A stretch of DNA of 64,000 nt from Mariniflexile fucanivorans (GCF_004341235.1 NZ_SLUP01000005.1:124001-188000), one strand, 5' to 3'; positions 1-8,909 are shown, numbered from the stretch's first letter. Program-made: numbers and translations. Notes: generated by a model from the sequence alone, not told the origin.

Positions 1-711
1 ATCACTTTCGGGTGAGTTTACATATTTAGCGGCTTTTTTATCAGTAATTAAAATACGTCCACCAAAACCCAAAACACGACCGCTCATACTTTTTATAGGA
101 AACATAACGCGCCCTTTAAACCTATCGAAGCGCTTATCGTCTTTTACAATGGTAAGTCCTGTTTTTTCTAAAAAATCGATGTTATAACCTTGTTTTAATG
201 CCTCATCTGTAAAGGCTTGCCATTCATTTAAGGAATAGCCTAAATCGAATTTCTTAATAGTTTCTTCAGTAAAACCACGTTCTTTAAAATAACTTAAACC
301 TATAGATTTTCCTTGATCGGTTTTATGCAGTATTTTTTGAAAATACGTGTTTGCAAACTCACTTACCAAATACAAACTTTCGCGTTCGCTCGCTTTTTCC
401 TTTTGTTCGTTACTTTGCTCGGTTTCTTCTATCTCAATATTATACTTTTTTGCTAAGTATTTTATCGCCTCAGGATAGGTAAAATGTTCGTGTTCCATTA
501 AAAACGACACCGCAGTCCCTCCCTTTCCTGTTGAAAAATCTTTCCATATTTGTTTAACTGGAGATACCATGAAACTTGGAGAACGCTCTTCGCTAAACGG
601 ACTCAAGCCTTTAAAGTTACTGCCCGATTTTTTGAGTTGTACAAAATCGCCAATAACCTCCTCAACCCGAGCGGTTTCAAAAACTAAATCTATGGATGCT
701 GCTGATATCAA
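1..711 (-). CDS. dnaG: DNA primase DnaG, N-terminal part (runs off left edge)
   Basis: DnaG makes the RNA primers for chromosome replication. The 237 visible codons cover the CHC2-type N-terminal domain and the start of the RNA polymerase (Toprim-containing) core, with the core signature FPIKSMSGRVLGFGGRIL near residues 210-227. The reading frame is open to base 1, so the rest lies outside. The start is a TTG at 709-711, directly after an in-frame TAA; no ATG lies in frame until the M of SFMVSP, and the N-terminus MISAASIDLVFETARVEEVIG agrees with what I recall of flavobacterial primases. Oddity: the zinc motif is degenerate. Where CPFH is usual there is SPFS (residues 37-40), and the second Cys pair is replaced by DFSTGKGG (58-65). 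Confidence 0.93.
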   Translation of the reverse strand, partial: MISAASIDLVFETARVEEVIGDFVQLKKSGSNFKGLSPFSEERSPSFMVSPVKQIWKDFSTGKGGTAVSFLMEHEHFTYPEAIKYLAKKYNIEIEETEQSNEQKEKASERESLYLVSEFANTYFQKILHKTDQGKSIGLSYFKERGFTEETIKKFDLGYSLNEWQAFTDEALKQGYNIDFLEKTGLTIVKDDKRFDRFKGRVMFPIKSMSGRVLGFGGRILITDKKAAKYVNSPESD

Positions 712-863
712 TTATGAAGAATTATTTTTAGAATGTAAATGTAATTATAAAGTATTGATTTTTGAAATTAAGAAGCATCAGAAGGTTGGCTTTGTGGGAA
801 AAAAGAATTAAATTCGTTTAATAAAAGATATATAATACCGAAGTAATTTAATACGTTTAAGTA

Positions 864-2615
864 ATGCGTCATTATAAAGAAACCAAAGTAACAAGTAAAA
901 TTAGACTATTAAAAAAAACATTTACACTCATTTTCACTTTGCTTTTAACTAATATTATAAATGCAAATGACATAATCCAAATTAATCAGAATCAATATTT
1001 TATTGATATAAATAAGGGTATTGTTATTACAAATATGGATGTTACTACAATAAATTCAACTTGGCCAAATTCCAAAACCCATATTTTACTCAATGAACTA
1101 TGTGAATTTACAATTCCACCAGTTAATATAGAAATAGGAACAGTTTATACAATTCATATTCCATCTCAAAACTCAAATTTTGCACTGTATTTTTCAGAAT
1201 TACCAATTATTAGTATTTTCTCGGATAATACTATAGTTGATGACCCAAATGTTTTGGCGTATTTTAAAATGATAGAAACTAATCAAAATTTCCTAGAATC
1301 GAATATAGGAATACAGTACAGAGGGGGATGGTCTCAATCCTTGGCTAAAAAATCGATGGAAATTGAATTTTGGACTGACTCTACAGGCGCTGAAACAGAG
1401 GACTATAATTTATTAGGTATGGCAAACAATGATGATTGGAATTTGCAAGCAATGTACAACGAACCTTTACGGATAAGAAGTAAAACAAACAATGACTTAT
1501 GGCGTAAGATTAACACACTTCATTACCAAAACCAAGAACCAGAAGCCATAAATGGTATAAGAATGAAATACATTGAACTTTTTCTTAATAATGAATACAG
1601 AGGTGTTTATTGTTTAGGGGAAAAGGTTAGCAGAAAACAATTGAAACTTAAAAAACATAATGGTATTATTAGAGGAGAGTTATATAAAGGTGTTTCATGG
1701 GGAGCAAGTACCTTTACTTCTATCCCTACTTATAACAACAATTTGTTGGCTTGGAGTGGTTTTGAATATAAACATCCTGATGAAGAGGTTGATTGGTCTA
1801 ATTTGCATGGATTAGTTGACTTTATTATAAATTCATCTAATGGAAATTTCTTTGACGAATATAAAGATCGATTTGAGATTGACAACTTAGTAGATTATTA
1901 CATTTTTCTTAATCTATTAAGAGCCACAGATAATACAGGTAAAAATATTTATATAGCTAAATATAACACAAATGACAATTACTTCTATGTGCCTTGGGAT
2001 TTGGATGGCTCCTTTGGAACCATTTGGAATGGCACAAACGACAACACTACGAATGACTTACTATCTAACGGATTTTATAACAGATTAATTTATGATTGTA
2101 GTCCAAACGGCTTTAAAGAGAGATTAAAAAACAAATGGCTTTTATTACGCTCAACCGTTATTACACACGATTCCTTAATGTCTTTATTTACTTCAAATCA
2201 CGATTATTTAAAAGTTAATGGCATATATGATAGGGAGAATTTGGCTTGGACAAGTTATACTTATAATAATACTGATTTAAATTATATGTCTGCTTGGATA
2301 ACTAACAGATTAATTTATTTAGATGTAAAACTTACAGAAAACTGTATTCCCCTTTCCATAAACCAAAGTACTTTTAATAATGAATTGATTAAAATTCACC
2401 CAAATCCTACAGATGATTTAATTTTTATAAACACAGAATTTTTACATGATTACAAAGTTTCTGTGTACAACTATTTAGGACAGGTAGTTCAACATGAACT
2501 GATTAGCAAATCAAATAACACCATTTCTTTAGGAAATCTAAATAGTGGAATTTATTTTATAAAATTAGAAAATAAAGAACATACTGAAATTCGAAAAATA
2601 ATATTAAGTAAATAA
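864..2615 (+). CDS. Secreted CotH-like kinase with T9SS sorting domain
   Basis: A 583-residue exported protein. A basic N-region and hydrophobic stretch (residues 17-34, ending INA) form a signal peptide. Residues about 140-460 match the CotH family (atypical protein kinase fold first known from spore coat protein H): YRGGWSQSLAKKSMEIE, LLGMANNDDWNLQ, EYRGVYCLGEKV, and the metal/active-site-like VPWDLDGSFG around W378-D381. From about 510 a typical type A T9SS C-terminal sorting domain follows (HPNPTDDL ... GQVV ... LNSGIYFIKL), so the protein is probably exported across the outer membrane and anchored or released. The natural substrate is unknown. It is a single gene between dnaG (divergent) and the OMP gene (convergent). 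The kinase activity is family knowledge; secretion is inferred from motifs. Confidence 0.85.
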   Translation: MRHYKETKVTSKIRLLKKTFTLIFTLLLTNIINANDIIQINQNQYFIDINKGIVITNMDVTTINSTWPNSKTHILLNELCEFTIPPVNIEIGTVYTIHIPSQNSNFALYFSELPIISIFSDNTIVDDPNVLAYFKMIETNQNFLESNIGIQYRGGWSQSLAKKSMEIEFWTDSTGAETEDYNLLGMANNDDWNLQAMYNEPLRIRSKTNNDLWRKINTLHYQNQEPEAINGIRMKYIELFLNNEYRGVYCLGEKVSRKQLKLKKHNGIIRGELYKGVSWGASTFTSIPTYNNNLLAWSGFEYKHPDEEVDWSNLHGLVDFIINSSNGNFFDEYKDRFEIDNLVDYYIFLNLLRATDNTGKNIYIAKYNTNDNYFYVPWDLDGSFGTIWNGTNDNTTNDLLSNGFYNRLIYDCSPNGFKERLKNKWLLLRSTVITHDSLMSLFTSNHDYLKVNGIYDRENLAWTSYTYNNTDLNYMSAWITNRLIYLDVKLTENCIPLSINQSTFNNELIKIHPNPTDDLIFINTEFLHDYKVSVYNYLGQVVQHELISKSNNTISLGNLNSGIYFIKLENKEHTEIRKIILSK

Positions 2616-2644
2616 CAAACTCCCATCAAGCCTTGTAAAAAAAC

Positions 2645-2680
2645 AGCCGATTTAATAATAAATCGAAGGCTCTTCTTTTC
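2645..2680 (+). terminator. Possible terminator of the CotH-like gene
   Basis: An imperfect hairpin (AGCC at 2645-2648 with GGCT at 2668-2671; GATTTA at 2649-2654 with TAAATC at 2659-2664; three-base bulge) is followed by a T-rich run. It lies 30 bases after the stop codon. Confidence 0.5.
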
Positions 2681-2707
2681 ATACACGCAAACTCCTTAAA
2701 CGAAAAC

Positions 2708-2737
2708 AAAAAAGCTTCCAATTACAGAAGCTTTTTT
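2708..2737. terminator. Bidirectional terminator between convergent genes
   Basis: Perfect 11-bp stem (2708-2718 with 2727-2737, core AAGCTTC/GAAGCTT) and an 8-base loop, with A-tract on the left and T-tract on the right, so it can work in both directions. It separates the CotH-like gene from the OMP gene. Confidence 0.8.
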
Positions 2738-2754
2738 AACTTTAAATAAGTTGA

Positions 2755-3834
2755 CTAATCCATATCAAACCGTAAACCAATGGATATATTATTTTGTTTT
2801 ATGGCTTGATCTTTAAAAACAGGTGATAAATCGTATTTAACATACAACGCAACCTCATCAAAAGCTATGTAGCCACTTAAACCGTAAACCAAATCACTAG
2901 TATTAAAGCTTTGTTTTTGCTTATCTTTTTTTCGGTCACCATCTAATTCATATTTTAATTTTTGGCGTGTGCCTATGTTAAATCCGCCATAACCACCAAG
3001 TCCTATTTTAAATTGATTATCGGTTGAGTACCTAAAATAAGTGTCTTTTTCTATTTTTTTGGATGGACCGAATTCAAAATGTACAGGAAACACTAAATTA
3101 GTTATTGTCAATTTCGACTTTTTAAGATTTTCAGGAAATGTTTCTAAAGTGGTTTGGTTTCCATCTTGAACAAAGTATTGATTATCGGTTGGTTTCAAAC
3201 CATTAAACTGAAAGGAATACCCATATTTTAAACGCATAAAGTTCGATTCTTTAAACACACGGGTTTTCCACGCCCAACCTATTTCGAAAAAACGCGAACC
3301 ACCAAATTTATATGGCGAATCGTCTAATTTTTCACCTGCAATAATAGCATTGTTTAAACCGAAGGCTAAAACAAAATCACTTGATGTGCGTAAATCATAT
3401 TTTTTTGGTTTATTCTTATAGTTAATCTTCACACATGCAAAACTATCATCATTGCCACCTATGCTGAAACCAACTCGCGATAAATCCTCTTCATTATTAA
3501 TACGATAGCCTTCATCATTGCGTTCCATGAGCATTATTTTATTATCAATAATAGCCAAACGATTTTCTATATTAAGCGCTCGTTTTTCAGCAGATTCTTT
3601 TTTTAAAATTTCTGCTTCAGCATTTGAAATATCTCTCTTACCCAACCTTAAATTAATAGCCTCAACTTCTGCTTTTAAAAAATTGCGTTCTTCATTTTGA
3701 ATTTGCTCTTTAAGCTTTTTTAAGACTTCAATTTTATCTTTATTATTCCCATTTGGAATACTGTCTTGTGCATTGATGAATTGCACACTTAACCCAAGCA
3801 CTACGAGTGCTAAATACTTAGTAATTGTTTGCAT
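2755..3834 (-). CDS. Outer-membrane beta-barrel protein with periplasmic coiled coil
   Basis: A 359-residue protein with signal peptide (residues 1-22, ...VQFINAQ). Residues about 30-105 are rich in K/E/L/I heptads (EVLKKLKEQIQNEERNFLKAEVEAINLRL ...) and should form a helical coiled coil. The rest alternates polar and hydrophobic residues with many aromatic/glycine turns and ends ISIGLRFDMD, typical of an outer-membrane barrel whose last strand ends near the C-terminus. It is the third gene after an ECF sigma factor and a membrane anti-sigma-like protein, so it may be a target of, or an envelope input to, that pair. Precise function unknown. Confidence 0.65.
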   Translation of the reverse strand: MQTITKYLALVVLGLSVQFINAQDSIPNGNNKDKIEVLKKLKEQIQNEERNFLKAEVEAINLRLGKRDISNAEAEILKKESAEKRALNIENRLAIIDNKIMLMERNDEGYRINNEEDLSRVGFSIGGNDDSFACVKINYKNKPKKYDLRTSSDFVLAFGLNNAIIAGEKLDDSPYKFGGSRFFEIGWAWKTRVFKESNFMRLKYGYSFQFNGLKPTDNQYFVQDGNQTTLETFPENLKKSKLTITNLVFPVHFEFGPSKKIEKDTYFRYSTDNQFKIGLGGYGGFNIGTRQKLKYELDGDRKKDKQKQSFNTSDLVYGLSGYIAFDEVALYVKYDLSPVFKDQAIKQNNISIGLRFDMD

Positions 3835-3902
3835 AACTGTTCGTTTTTATCCCTAAGGGACGTTTATAGATGATTTTGATTGATGATAATTTTATTTTTT
3901 TT

Positions 3903-3932
3903 AATGAGATTCCTGCCTTCGCAGAAATTAGA
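3903..3932. repeat. Short palindromic repeat (TTTCTGCGAAGGCAGGAAT type)
   Basis: Inverted repeat with arms CCTGC/GCAGA around a TTCG-like loop, in the gap between the anti-sigma-like and OMP genes. The same kind of motif is common in flavobacterial intergenic DNA (from memory). It may act as an intercistronic mRNA hairpin. Confidence 0.5.
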
Positions 3933-3934
3933 AA

Positions 3935-4678
3935 CTACTCATTCCGTTGTGCTACTGCCGTTTTTACTGAATTATAACTTGCTTTTATAGCGTCGAATAC
4001 TTTACTTCTGAATGATTGGTCTAAATCGGCTTCTACTTCCTGAAGCAGCATATTGGCATCTACTATTCCCGTAGTACTATTATACATTTTCTTTAGCCTA
4101 ATTTCTTTTTGAGCTTGAAGTAACAATTGGTCTATAACAGCATCGGTAACTTCTAAATTTTGCGATTTTAGGGCTTCTACTTGGGCTACAACGTCTTGTA
4201 TTTTTTGTTCTTCAAACCTTAAGTTTTCTTCTTCTTTTTTAACTGTTTGAATAATGACTTCTGTTTTAATTATGGTATTCTCTTTAGTTATAGCTATTGA
4301 ATTTTTAATGTTTGGAAAACTTATCTTTTCTTTTAGTGGCAGCTTTTCAAATGCTTCATTTTCTTCAATGTCTTTTATTGCCGCTTTTTCAGTTTTTACA
4401 TCATCAAGGACTACTTGAATGTTATTGTTTTTTTCATTTACTGTTGGTGCATCAACTATTATTGGTTTCACTTCCTCAGTATTAAAAAACTGAAATGCCA
4501 TAAAGAAAACACCCACTAAACTCGCCGCTATACCCAACCACCATATGGTTTTTTTAGTATGATTTTTTTCTTCATGATCTAAACGTTCTGAAAGTTTTGC
4601 CCAAGCATCATTTGATGGCTGCAATTTTCTTCCTTCTAGCGTTTCTTTTATAGTATTATCAAATTTATTTGATTCCAT
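3935..4678 (-). CDS. Membrane anti-sigma-factor-like protein
   Basis: 247 residues: a charged cytoplasmic N-terminus (about 1-42, with the anti-sigma-like LQPSNDAWAKLSERL), a single membrane segment (about 44-66, IWWLGIAASLVGVFFMAFQFF), then an E/K/V-rich periplasmic part with long helices. The start codon overlaps the end of the ECF sigma gene by 14 bases, so translation is coupled. This architecture and position are those of Bacteroidota anti-sigma factors that hold an ECF sigma at the inner membrane. No zinc-binding ZAS motif (HxxxCxxC) is seen, so the anti-sigma role is inferred from context. Confidence 0.7.
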   Translation of the reverse strand: MESNKFDNTIKETLEGRKLQPSNDAWAKLSERLDHEEKNHTKKTIWWLGIAASLVGVFFMAFQFFNTEEVKPIIVDAPTVNEKNNNIQVVLDDVKTEKAAIKDIEENEAFEKLPLKEKISFPNIKNSIAITKENTIIKTEVIIQTVKKEEENLRFEEQKIQDVVAQVEALKSQNLEVTDAVIDQLLLQAQKEIRLKKMYNSTTGIVDANMLLQEVEADLDQSFRSKVFDAIKASYNSVKTAVAQRNE

Positions 4679-5243
4679 AACCTGTGTTTTTATTCAATTC
4701 CTTTAGGCGTTCCTGCAGCATTTTTCGTGTTTTAAATAATTGCGATTTTGATGTGCCTTCGGTAATATTCAACATCGTTGCAATTTCATGGTGTTTATAA
4801 CCTTCAATAGCATACATAACAAATACCATTTTATAGCCTTCTGGTAGGGCATCAATTAATTGTTGTATTTGGTCAACTTCAATATCTATATTTATTGCGT
4901 CGTTGTGCGTATTCTTAAAATCAATTTCTTCAACAGGAAATTCAATGTTTTTTTGCTGCCTTAAAAACGAAATGGATTCCCTAACCATGATACGGCGTAT
5001 CCAACCTTCAAAACTACCTTCTTCCCTAAAACTTTTTAAATTGGTAAACACTTTAAAAAACCCATTAAGCATCGCTTCTTCGGCATGTTGAACATCTTTA
5101 ATATAACACCTACAAATACTAAACATTTTTGGTGCATGCAACTCATACAACATATGTTGAGCTTCACGATTGCCTTTGGCAGCACTTTTTATGAGTGCAG
5201 ATTCGTTTTTATGGAGTTGTATTACTTTCAAAAATGATTGCAT
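4665..5243 (-). CDS. ECF-type RNA polymerase sigma-70 factor
   Basis: 192 residues with sigma region 2 (about 25-95; LYELHAPKMFSICRCYIKDVQHAEEAMLNGFFKVFTNL, then FEGWIRRIMVRESISFLRQ) and region 4 (about 130-180; LPEGYKMVFVMYAIEGYKHHEIATMLNITEGTSKSQLFKTRKML, a helix-turn-helix for the -35 region). No sigma 1.1 or sigma 3 is present, which defines the ECF group. First gene of a three-gene operon with the anti-sigma-like protein (overlapping) and an outer-membrane protein. The stimulus is unknown. Confidence 0.92.
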   Translation of the reverse strand: MQSFLKVIQLHKNESALIKSAAKGNREAQHMLYELHAPKMFSICRCYIKDVQHAEEAMLNGFFKVFTNLKSFREEGSFEGWIRRIMVRESISFLRQQKNIEFPVEEIDFKNTHNDAINIDIEVDQIQQLIDALPEGYKMVFVMYAIEGYKHHEIATMLNITEGTSKSQLFKTRKMLQERLKELNKNTGYGIK

Positions 5244-5532
5244 TTAGCCTTCTATTTATAAAGACGCTTATTTTATACTAATGGTTGCCTGAATTAAATT
5301 TATTTTATTAAATAAAATTTAAGCATTAGTAAATATAATTCACTAATTTAAACACATGCTTATTCTTAAATTATTTATAACACAATTAAATAAGCAAAAA
5401 ACAGCTTACTTATTAAAATTTCGAATTATTTTTAATGAAATGAAATAAACACTGTATTTAATTCATATAAACAGGCAAATCATTAAAAATCTTTTATCAA
5501 TTTATTATATTTGGTTTTATAGCTTATAATAT
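5244..5532. other. Divergent intergenic region, very AT-rich
   Basis: The 289 bases between the ECF sigma operon (leftward) and the ATP-grasp operon (rightward) hold no gene. Visible are an AT-only palindrome around 5300-5325 (ATTTTAT/ATAAAAT), the inverted pair ACTAATG/CATTAGT flanking it, and a promoter element described separately. The sigma operon promoter was not recognised. Confidence 0.6.
5506..5513 (+). promoter_or_regulatory. Bacteroidota -7 promoter element
   Basis: TATATTTG matches the TAnnTTTG consensus of the primary sigma factor of this phylum, 19 bases before the ATG of the ATP-grasp gene. No clear TTG lies at the -33 position. Confidence 0.55.
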
Positions 5533-6975
5533 ATGAATAACAATCATCTTTTCTCGTCTTACGACAAGCTCCCTAGTACTTGGGACGAAATGTACTGTGA
5601 TAGCCAAAAATTCAGAGCTCAATATGAGGGCTTTATTGAATATCTTGAAAACACATCCCCAGAAAAACTCACTAAGAAAGAAGACCTTTCTAAACAGCTA
5701 TTTATGAGTCAAGGGGTCACTTTTACGGTTTATAATGACAATGAGGGTATTGAAAAGATATTCCCTTTCGATATTGTTCCCAGAATTATTACAGCACCAG
5801 AATGGGATAAAATTGAAACAGGCATTAAGCAACGTCTTAAAGCATTGAACCTATTTATAAAAGATATTTATAACGAACAGTTTATTATAAAGGACGGTCT
5901 TATTCCTGCTGACTTAATTTACTCGTGTCCAAATTTTCTACGTGAAATGAAGGGTGTAAAAGTACCATACGATGTATATGTACACATTTCCGGAGTCGAT
6001 TTGATAAGAAATAATGATGGTGAATTTTATGTGCTTGAAGACAACTTAAGAACCCCTTCTGGAGTTAGTTATATGTTAGAAAACCGAGAAATTTCCAAAC
6101 GTTTATTTCCTGGGATTTTACCAAAAAACCATGTGCGGTCGGTATCAAATTACCCCAACATGCTTTATAAAAAACTTAAGGAACTATCAGACCTTAACAA
6201 TCCTAACATTGTACTACTAACACCTGGTATTTATAATTCGGCTTATTACGAGCATACCACCTTAGCCCGATTAATGGGTATTGAATTGGTTGAAGGATCT
6301 GATTTGGTAGTAAAAAACCACTTCGTTTACATGAAAACCACAAATGGCTTAAAGCAAGTAGATATAATTTACAGGCGTGTTGATGATGATTATTTAGATC
6401 CTTTAGAATTTAACGCACAAAGTGTTTTAGGTGTTGCAGGTATTATGGCAGCATACAGAAAAGGCAATGTAAACATTGTAAATGCTCCTGGAACTGGTAT
6501 TGCCGATGATAAGGCGATATATATTTATGTGCCAGATATGATTAAATATTATTTAAATGAGGAACCTATTTTAAAGAATATTGAAACTTATCAATTAGGT
6601 AGACCAGACGAGTTGGAATATGTTACCAAAAACATTAAAGACATGGTTATTAAAAAAACTGATGGTAGTGGTGGATATGGTATGCTAATGGGACATGAAG
6701 CAACAGATGAAGAAATAAAAGACTATTTGGACAACGTTAAGAAAAAGCCCGATAACTTCATCGCACAACCAATATTAAGGCTATCAACAGCACCTTGTTA
6801 CATTAATGGACAATTATCACCGCGTTGTATCGATTTACGTCCTTTTGCTTTGGCTGGTAAAGATGGTATTGATATTTGCCCTGGTGGACTTACCCGAGTT
6901 GCTCTTAAAAAAGGCTCGTTGGTAGTTAACAGTTCACAAGGCGGAGGTAGTAAAGACACATGGGTATTAAAATAA
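5533..6975 (+). CDS. Circularly permuted ATP-grasp type 2 protein
   Basis: 480 residues of the CP_ATPgrasp_2 (DUF404/DUF407) family: an ATP-dependent carboxylate-amine ligase fold. Landmarks: FDIVPRIITAPEWDKIETGIKQRLKALNLFIKDIYNEQ (about 80-117), YVLEDNLRTPSGVSYMLENR, the nucleotide-binding loop KKTDGSGGYGMLMG (about 377-390) and CIDLRPFALAG near the C-terminus. First gene of a three-gene operon with an alpha-E protein (18 bases on) and a transglutaminase. Family analyses have proposed that this trio makes or attaches short peptide tags; no substrate is established as far as I know. The length is full for the family. Confidence 0.88.
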   Translation: MNNNHLFSSYDKLPSTWDEMYCDSQKFRAQYEGFIEYLENTSPEKLTKKEDLSKQLFMSQGVTFTVYNDNEGIEKIFPFDIVPRIITAPEWDKIETGIKQRLKALNLFIKDIYNEQFIIKDGLIPADLIYSCPNFLREMKGVKVPYDVYVHISGVDLIRNNDGEFYVLEDNLRTPSGVSYMLENREISKRLFPGILPKNHVRSVSNYPNMLYKKLKELSDLNNPNIVLLTPGIYNSAYYEHTTLARLMGIELVEGSDLVVKNHFVYMKTTNGLKQVDIIYRRVDDDYLDPLEFNAQSVLGVAGIMAAYRKGNVNIVNAPGTGIADDKAIYIYVPDMIKYYLNEEPILKNIETYQLGRPDELEYVTKNIKDMVIKKTDGSGGYGMLMGHEATDEEIKDYLDNVKKKPDNFIAQPILRLSTAPCYINGQLSPRCIDLRPFALAGKDGIDICPGGLTRVALKKGSLVVNSSQGGGSKDTWVLK

Positions 6976-6993
6976 TTCTGAAAAAAATAATAT

Positions 6994-7920
6994 ATGTTAA
7001 GTAGAGTAGCTAACAACCTAATATGGTTGGATCGATACATGGAGCGCGGTAATGGAATTTTAAGTTTGCTTAAAGTGAATTTTTTAGCAAATCAAGACTC
7101 TCCGGAATTGTTTTCATGGACACCAATTATTAAAAATTTTACAACTTCTGAAAATGAATTTTATACTGAAGACGCCATAGAATGTATTTATTTCATGGTG
7201 TTTAATATAGAAAATTCAAACTCCATTCTAAATATTGTCACAAAAGCAAGAGAGAATGCCCGAAGTGTACAAGAACACATTTCCAGAGAGTTGTGGCTAT
7301 GCATCAACAATTACTATTTATATTTAACAGATAAAGATCTACCTAGAAGACTTCGGGAAGAAGACCCTGTACAGTTTTTAGAAGATTTAAGAAAACACCA
7401 TTTAATATACTACGGAACATCTGATGTTACGCAAGAACGCGGACCATCATATTACTTTATGAGTATTGGTAAATTTCTTGAGCGTGTTATTCAAATATCC
7501 GATTTCACAGAATTTAAACTTATGGAAATTGGAAACACTTCTGATAGTTTAGAAAAAAGTTTTTATTGGAAAAATTTATTGCTTTCAATTGGCGGGTATC
7601 AATTATACTTAAAAACCCATAAATCTACTTTCAATGAAGACCACGTTATTAGATTGGTGTTTCAAGAAAAATTATTCCCAAGGTCTGTTTATTATTGCGT
7701 CAATAAATTAAGCTGGTACATCACCAAACTTATTGATGCTAACGAGCTTGAAAAAACAAACTTGGAGTTTTTAATAGGAAAGCTAGAAAGCACCATAAAA
7801 TATACCACCATTGAAAGCATAAAAGAACAAGGATTGCATAATTACATTGAAAGTATTAAACAAGATATTAGAAATATATCTATGAATATTAATTCTGTTT
7901 ACCTTTCTAACATTAATTGA
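6994..7920 (+). CDS. Alpha-E domain (DUF403) protein
   Basis: 308 residues, all-helical, with the family start MLSRVANNLIWLDRYMERG and internal ARENARSVQEHISRELWLCINNYYL and SYYFMSIGKFLERVIQISD. Alpha-E proteins occur almost only beside CP_ATPgrasp_2 and transglutaminase genes; this is such a case. Whether it is a scaffold or an enzyme is not known. It begins 18 bases after the ATP-grasp stop codon and ends just before the transglutaminase, so the three are surely cotranscribed. Confidence 0.87.
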   Translation: MLSRVANNLIWLDRYMERGNGILSLLKVNFLANQDSPELFSWTPIIKNFTTSENEFYTEDAIECIYFMVFNIENSNSILNIVTKARENARSVQEHISRELWLCINNYYLYLTDKDLPRRLREEDPVQFLEDLRKHHLIYYGTSDVTQERGPSYYFMSIGKFLERVIQISDFTEFKLMEIGNTSDSLEKSFYWKNLLLSIGGYQLYLKTHKSTFNEDHVIRLVFQEKLFPRSVYYCVNKLSWYITKLIDANELEKTNLEFLIGKLESTIKYTTIESIKEQGLHNYIESIKQDIRNISMNINSVYLSNIN

Positions 7921-7934
7921 TAATAAAAAACATC

Positions 7935-8909
7935 ATGGCAACATTCTATATAAAACATATTACAAAATTCAGTTATAGTAATAAAGTAATTGATGGGGCG
8001 AATTTAATTAGGCTTTACCCAATAAATGATGACTTTCAAAAAGTGAATTCTCATTTTATTTCGGTTACAAACAATCCATTTGTAGAATCATTTAACGATT
8101 TTTACAATAACAGGGTTGGTACTTTTCTAATTACAGAGCAACATGATGAATTAACTATCACTTCAGATGTTGAAGTAGTAACTTATGATAAGTTATTTCC
8201 AGAAGATACTGTAGATTCAAAAACCCAATGGGAAGAATTAAAAACTAAAAAATACGATGCAGACATTATCGATTTTGTAAAACCAACTCTTTTTAGTGGT
8301 TCTGAAGATGTTTTAGCTTTAATTGCATCTAAAAATCTTAATGAAAAAACACCTTACAAAGCTGTTTTAGAACTTTGTGAATATGTGTACAACAACTTTA
8401 AATACATTGTAGGAGTTACTAATGTAGATTCTACCTTAGATGATGTTTGGAAACTAAAAGCAGGCGTTTGTCAGGATTTTACTAATATTTTACTGCAAAT
8501 GGTGAGAATGTCTGGTATTCCGGCACGCTACGTTAGCGGGTATATTTGCCCTGCAGAAGATAATACAAGAGGTTTAGGCGCTACCCATGCTTGGATTGAA
8601 GCCTACATCCCTTTTTACGGCTGGTTTGGAGTAGATCCAACAAACAATGCCATCGCCAATGAAAACCATGTGCGATTAGCAGTGGGCAGAAACTATGCCG
8701 ATTGCTCTCCTGTAAAAGGTGTTTTTAAACGAAAAGTAGATTCTGATTTGTATGTGAAAGTTGAGATAAGTTCAACAAAAAACAAAGAAACCATTGTAGT
8801 GCCTCCAAATACATTTTCTGATGCTAAAACCAATAGTTACCAACGTAATTTAGACCGCATACAGCACCAACAACAACAACAACATCAAAACCAGCAGCAA
8901 CAGCAATAA
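7935..8909 (+). CDS. Transglutaminase-like cysteine protease/transferase with Gln-rich tail
   Basis: 324 residues. The N-terminal beta domain (FYIKHITKFSYSNKVIDGANLIRLYP) and the papain-like core with the triad are seen: Cys in KAGVCQDFTNILLQM, His in GATHAWIEAYIP and Asp in GWFGVDPTN. I use the ATG at 7935; an earlier TTG at 7917 overlaps the previous stop codon and gives six extra residues, less likely. The last 17 residues are almost only Gln and His (IQHQQQQQHQNQQQQQ), an unusual low-complexity tail outside the fold. Third gene of the ATP-grasp/alpha-E operon; it may cleave or transfer the peptide made by the ligase. Cytoplasmic: no signal peptide. Confidence 0.88.
   Translation: MATFYIKHITKFSYSNKVIDGANLIRLYPINDDFQKVNSHFISVTNNPFVESFNDFYNNRVGTFLITEQHDELTITSDVEVVTYDKLFPEDTVDSKTQWEELKTKKYDADIIDFVKPTLFSGSEDVLALIASKNLNEKTPYKAVLELCEYVYNNFKYIVGVTNVDSTLDDVWKLKAGVCQDFTNILLQMVRMSGIPARYVSGYICPAEDNTRGLGATHAWIEAYIPFYGWFGVDPTNNAIANENHVRLAVGRNYADCSPVKGVFKRKVDSDLYVKVEISSTKNKETIVVPPNTFSDAKTNSYQRNLDRIQHQQQQQHQNQQQQQ

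Noticed and set aside
569-811. Plus-strand reading frame opposite dnaG
   Set aside because: It runs antisense to the clear DnaG frame and shows no known motif; it is a shadow frame.
7917-7934. TTG start for the transglutaminase
   Set aside because: It overlaps the stop of the preceding gene; the ATG at 7935 gives the family-like start MATFYIKHITKFSYS.
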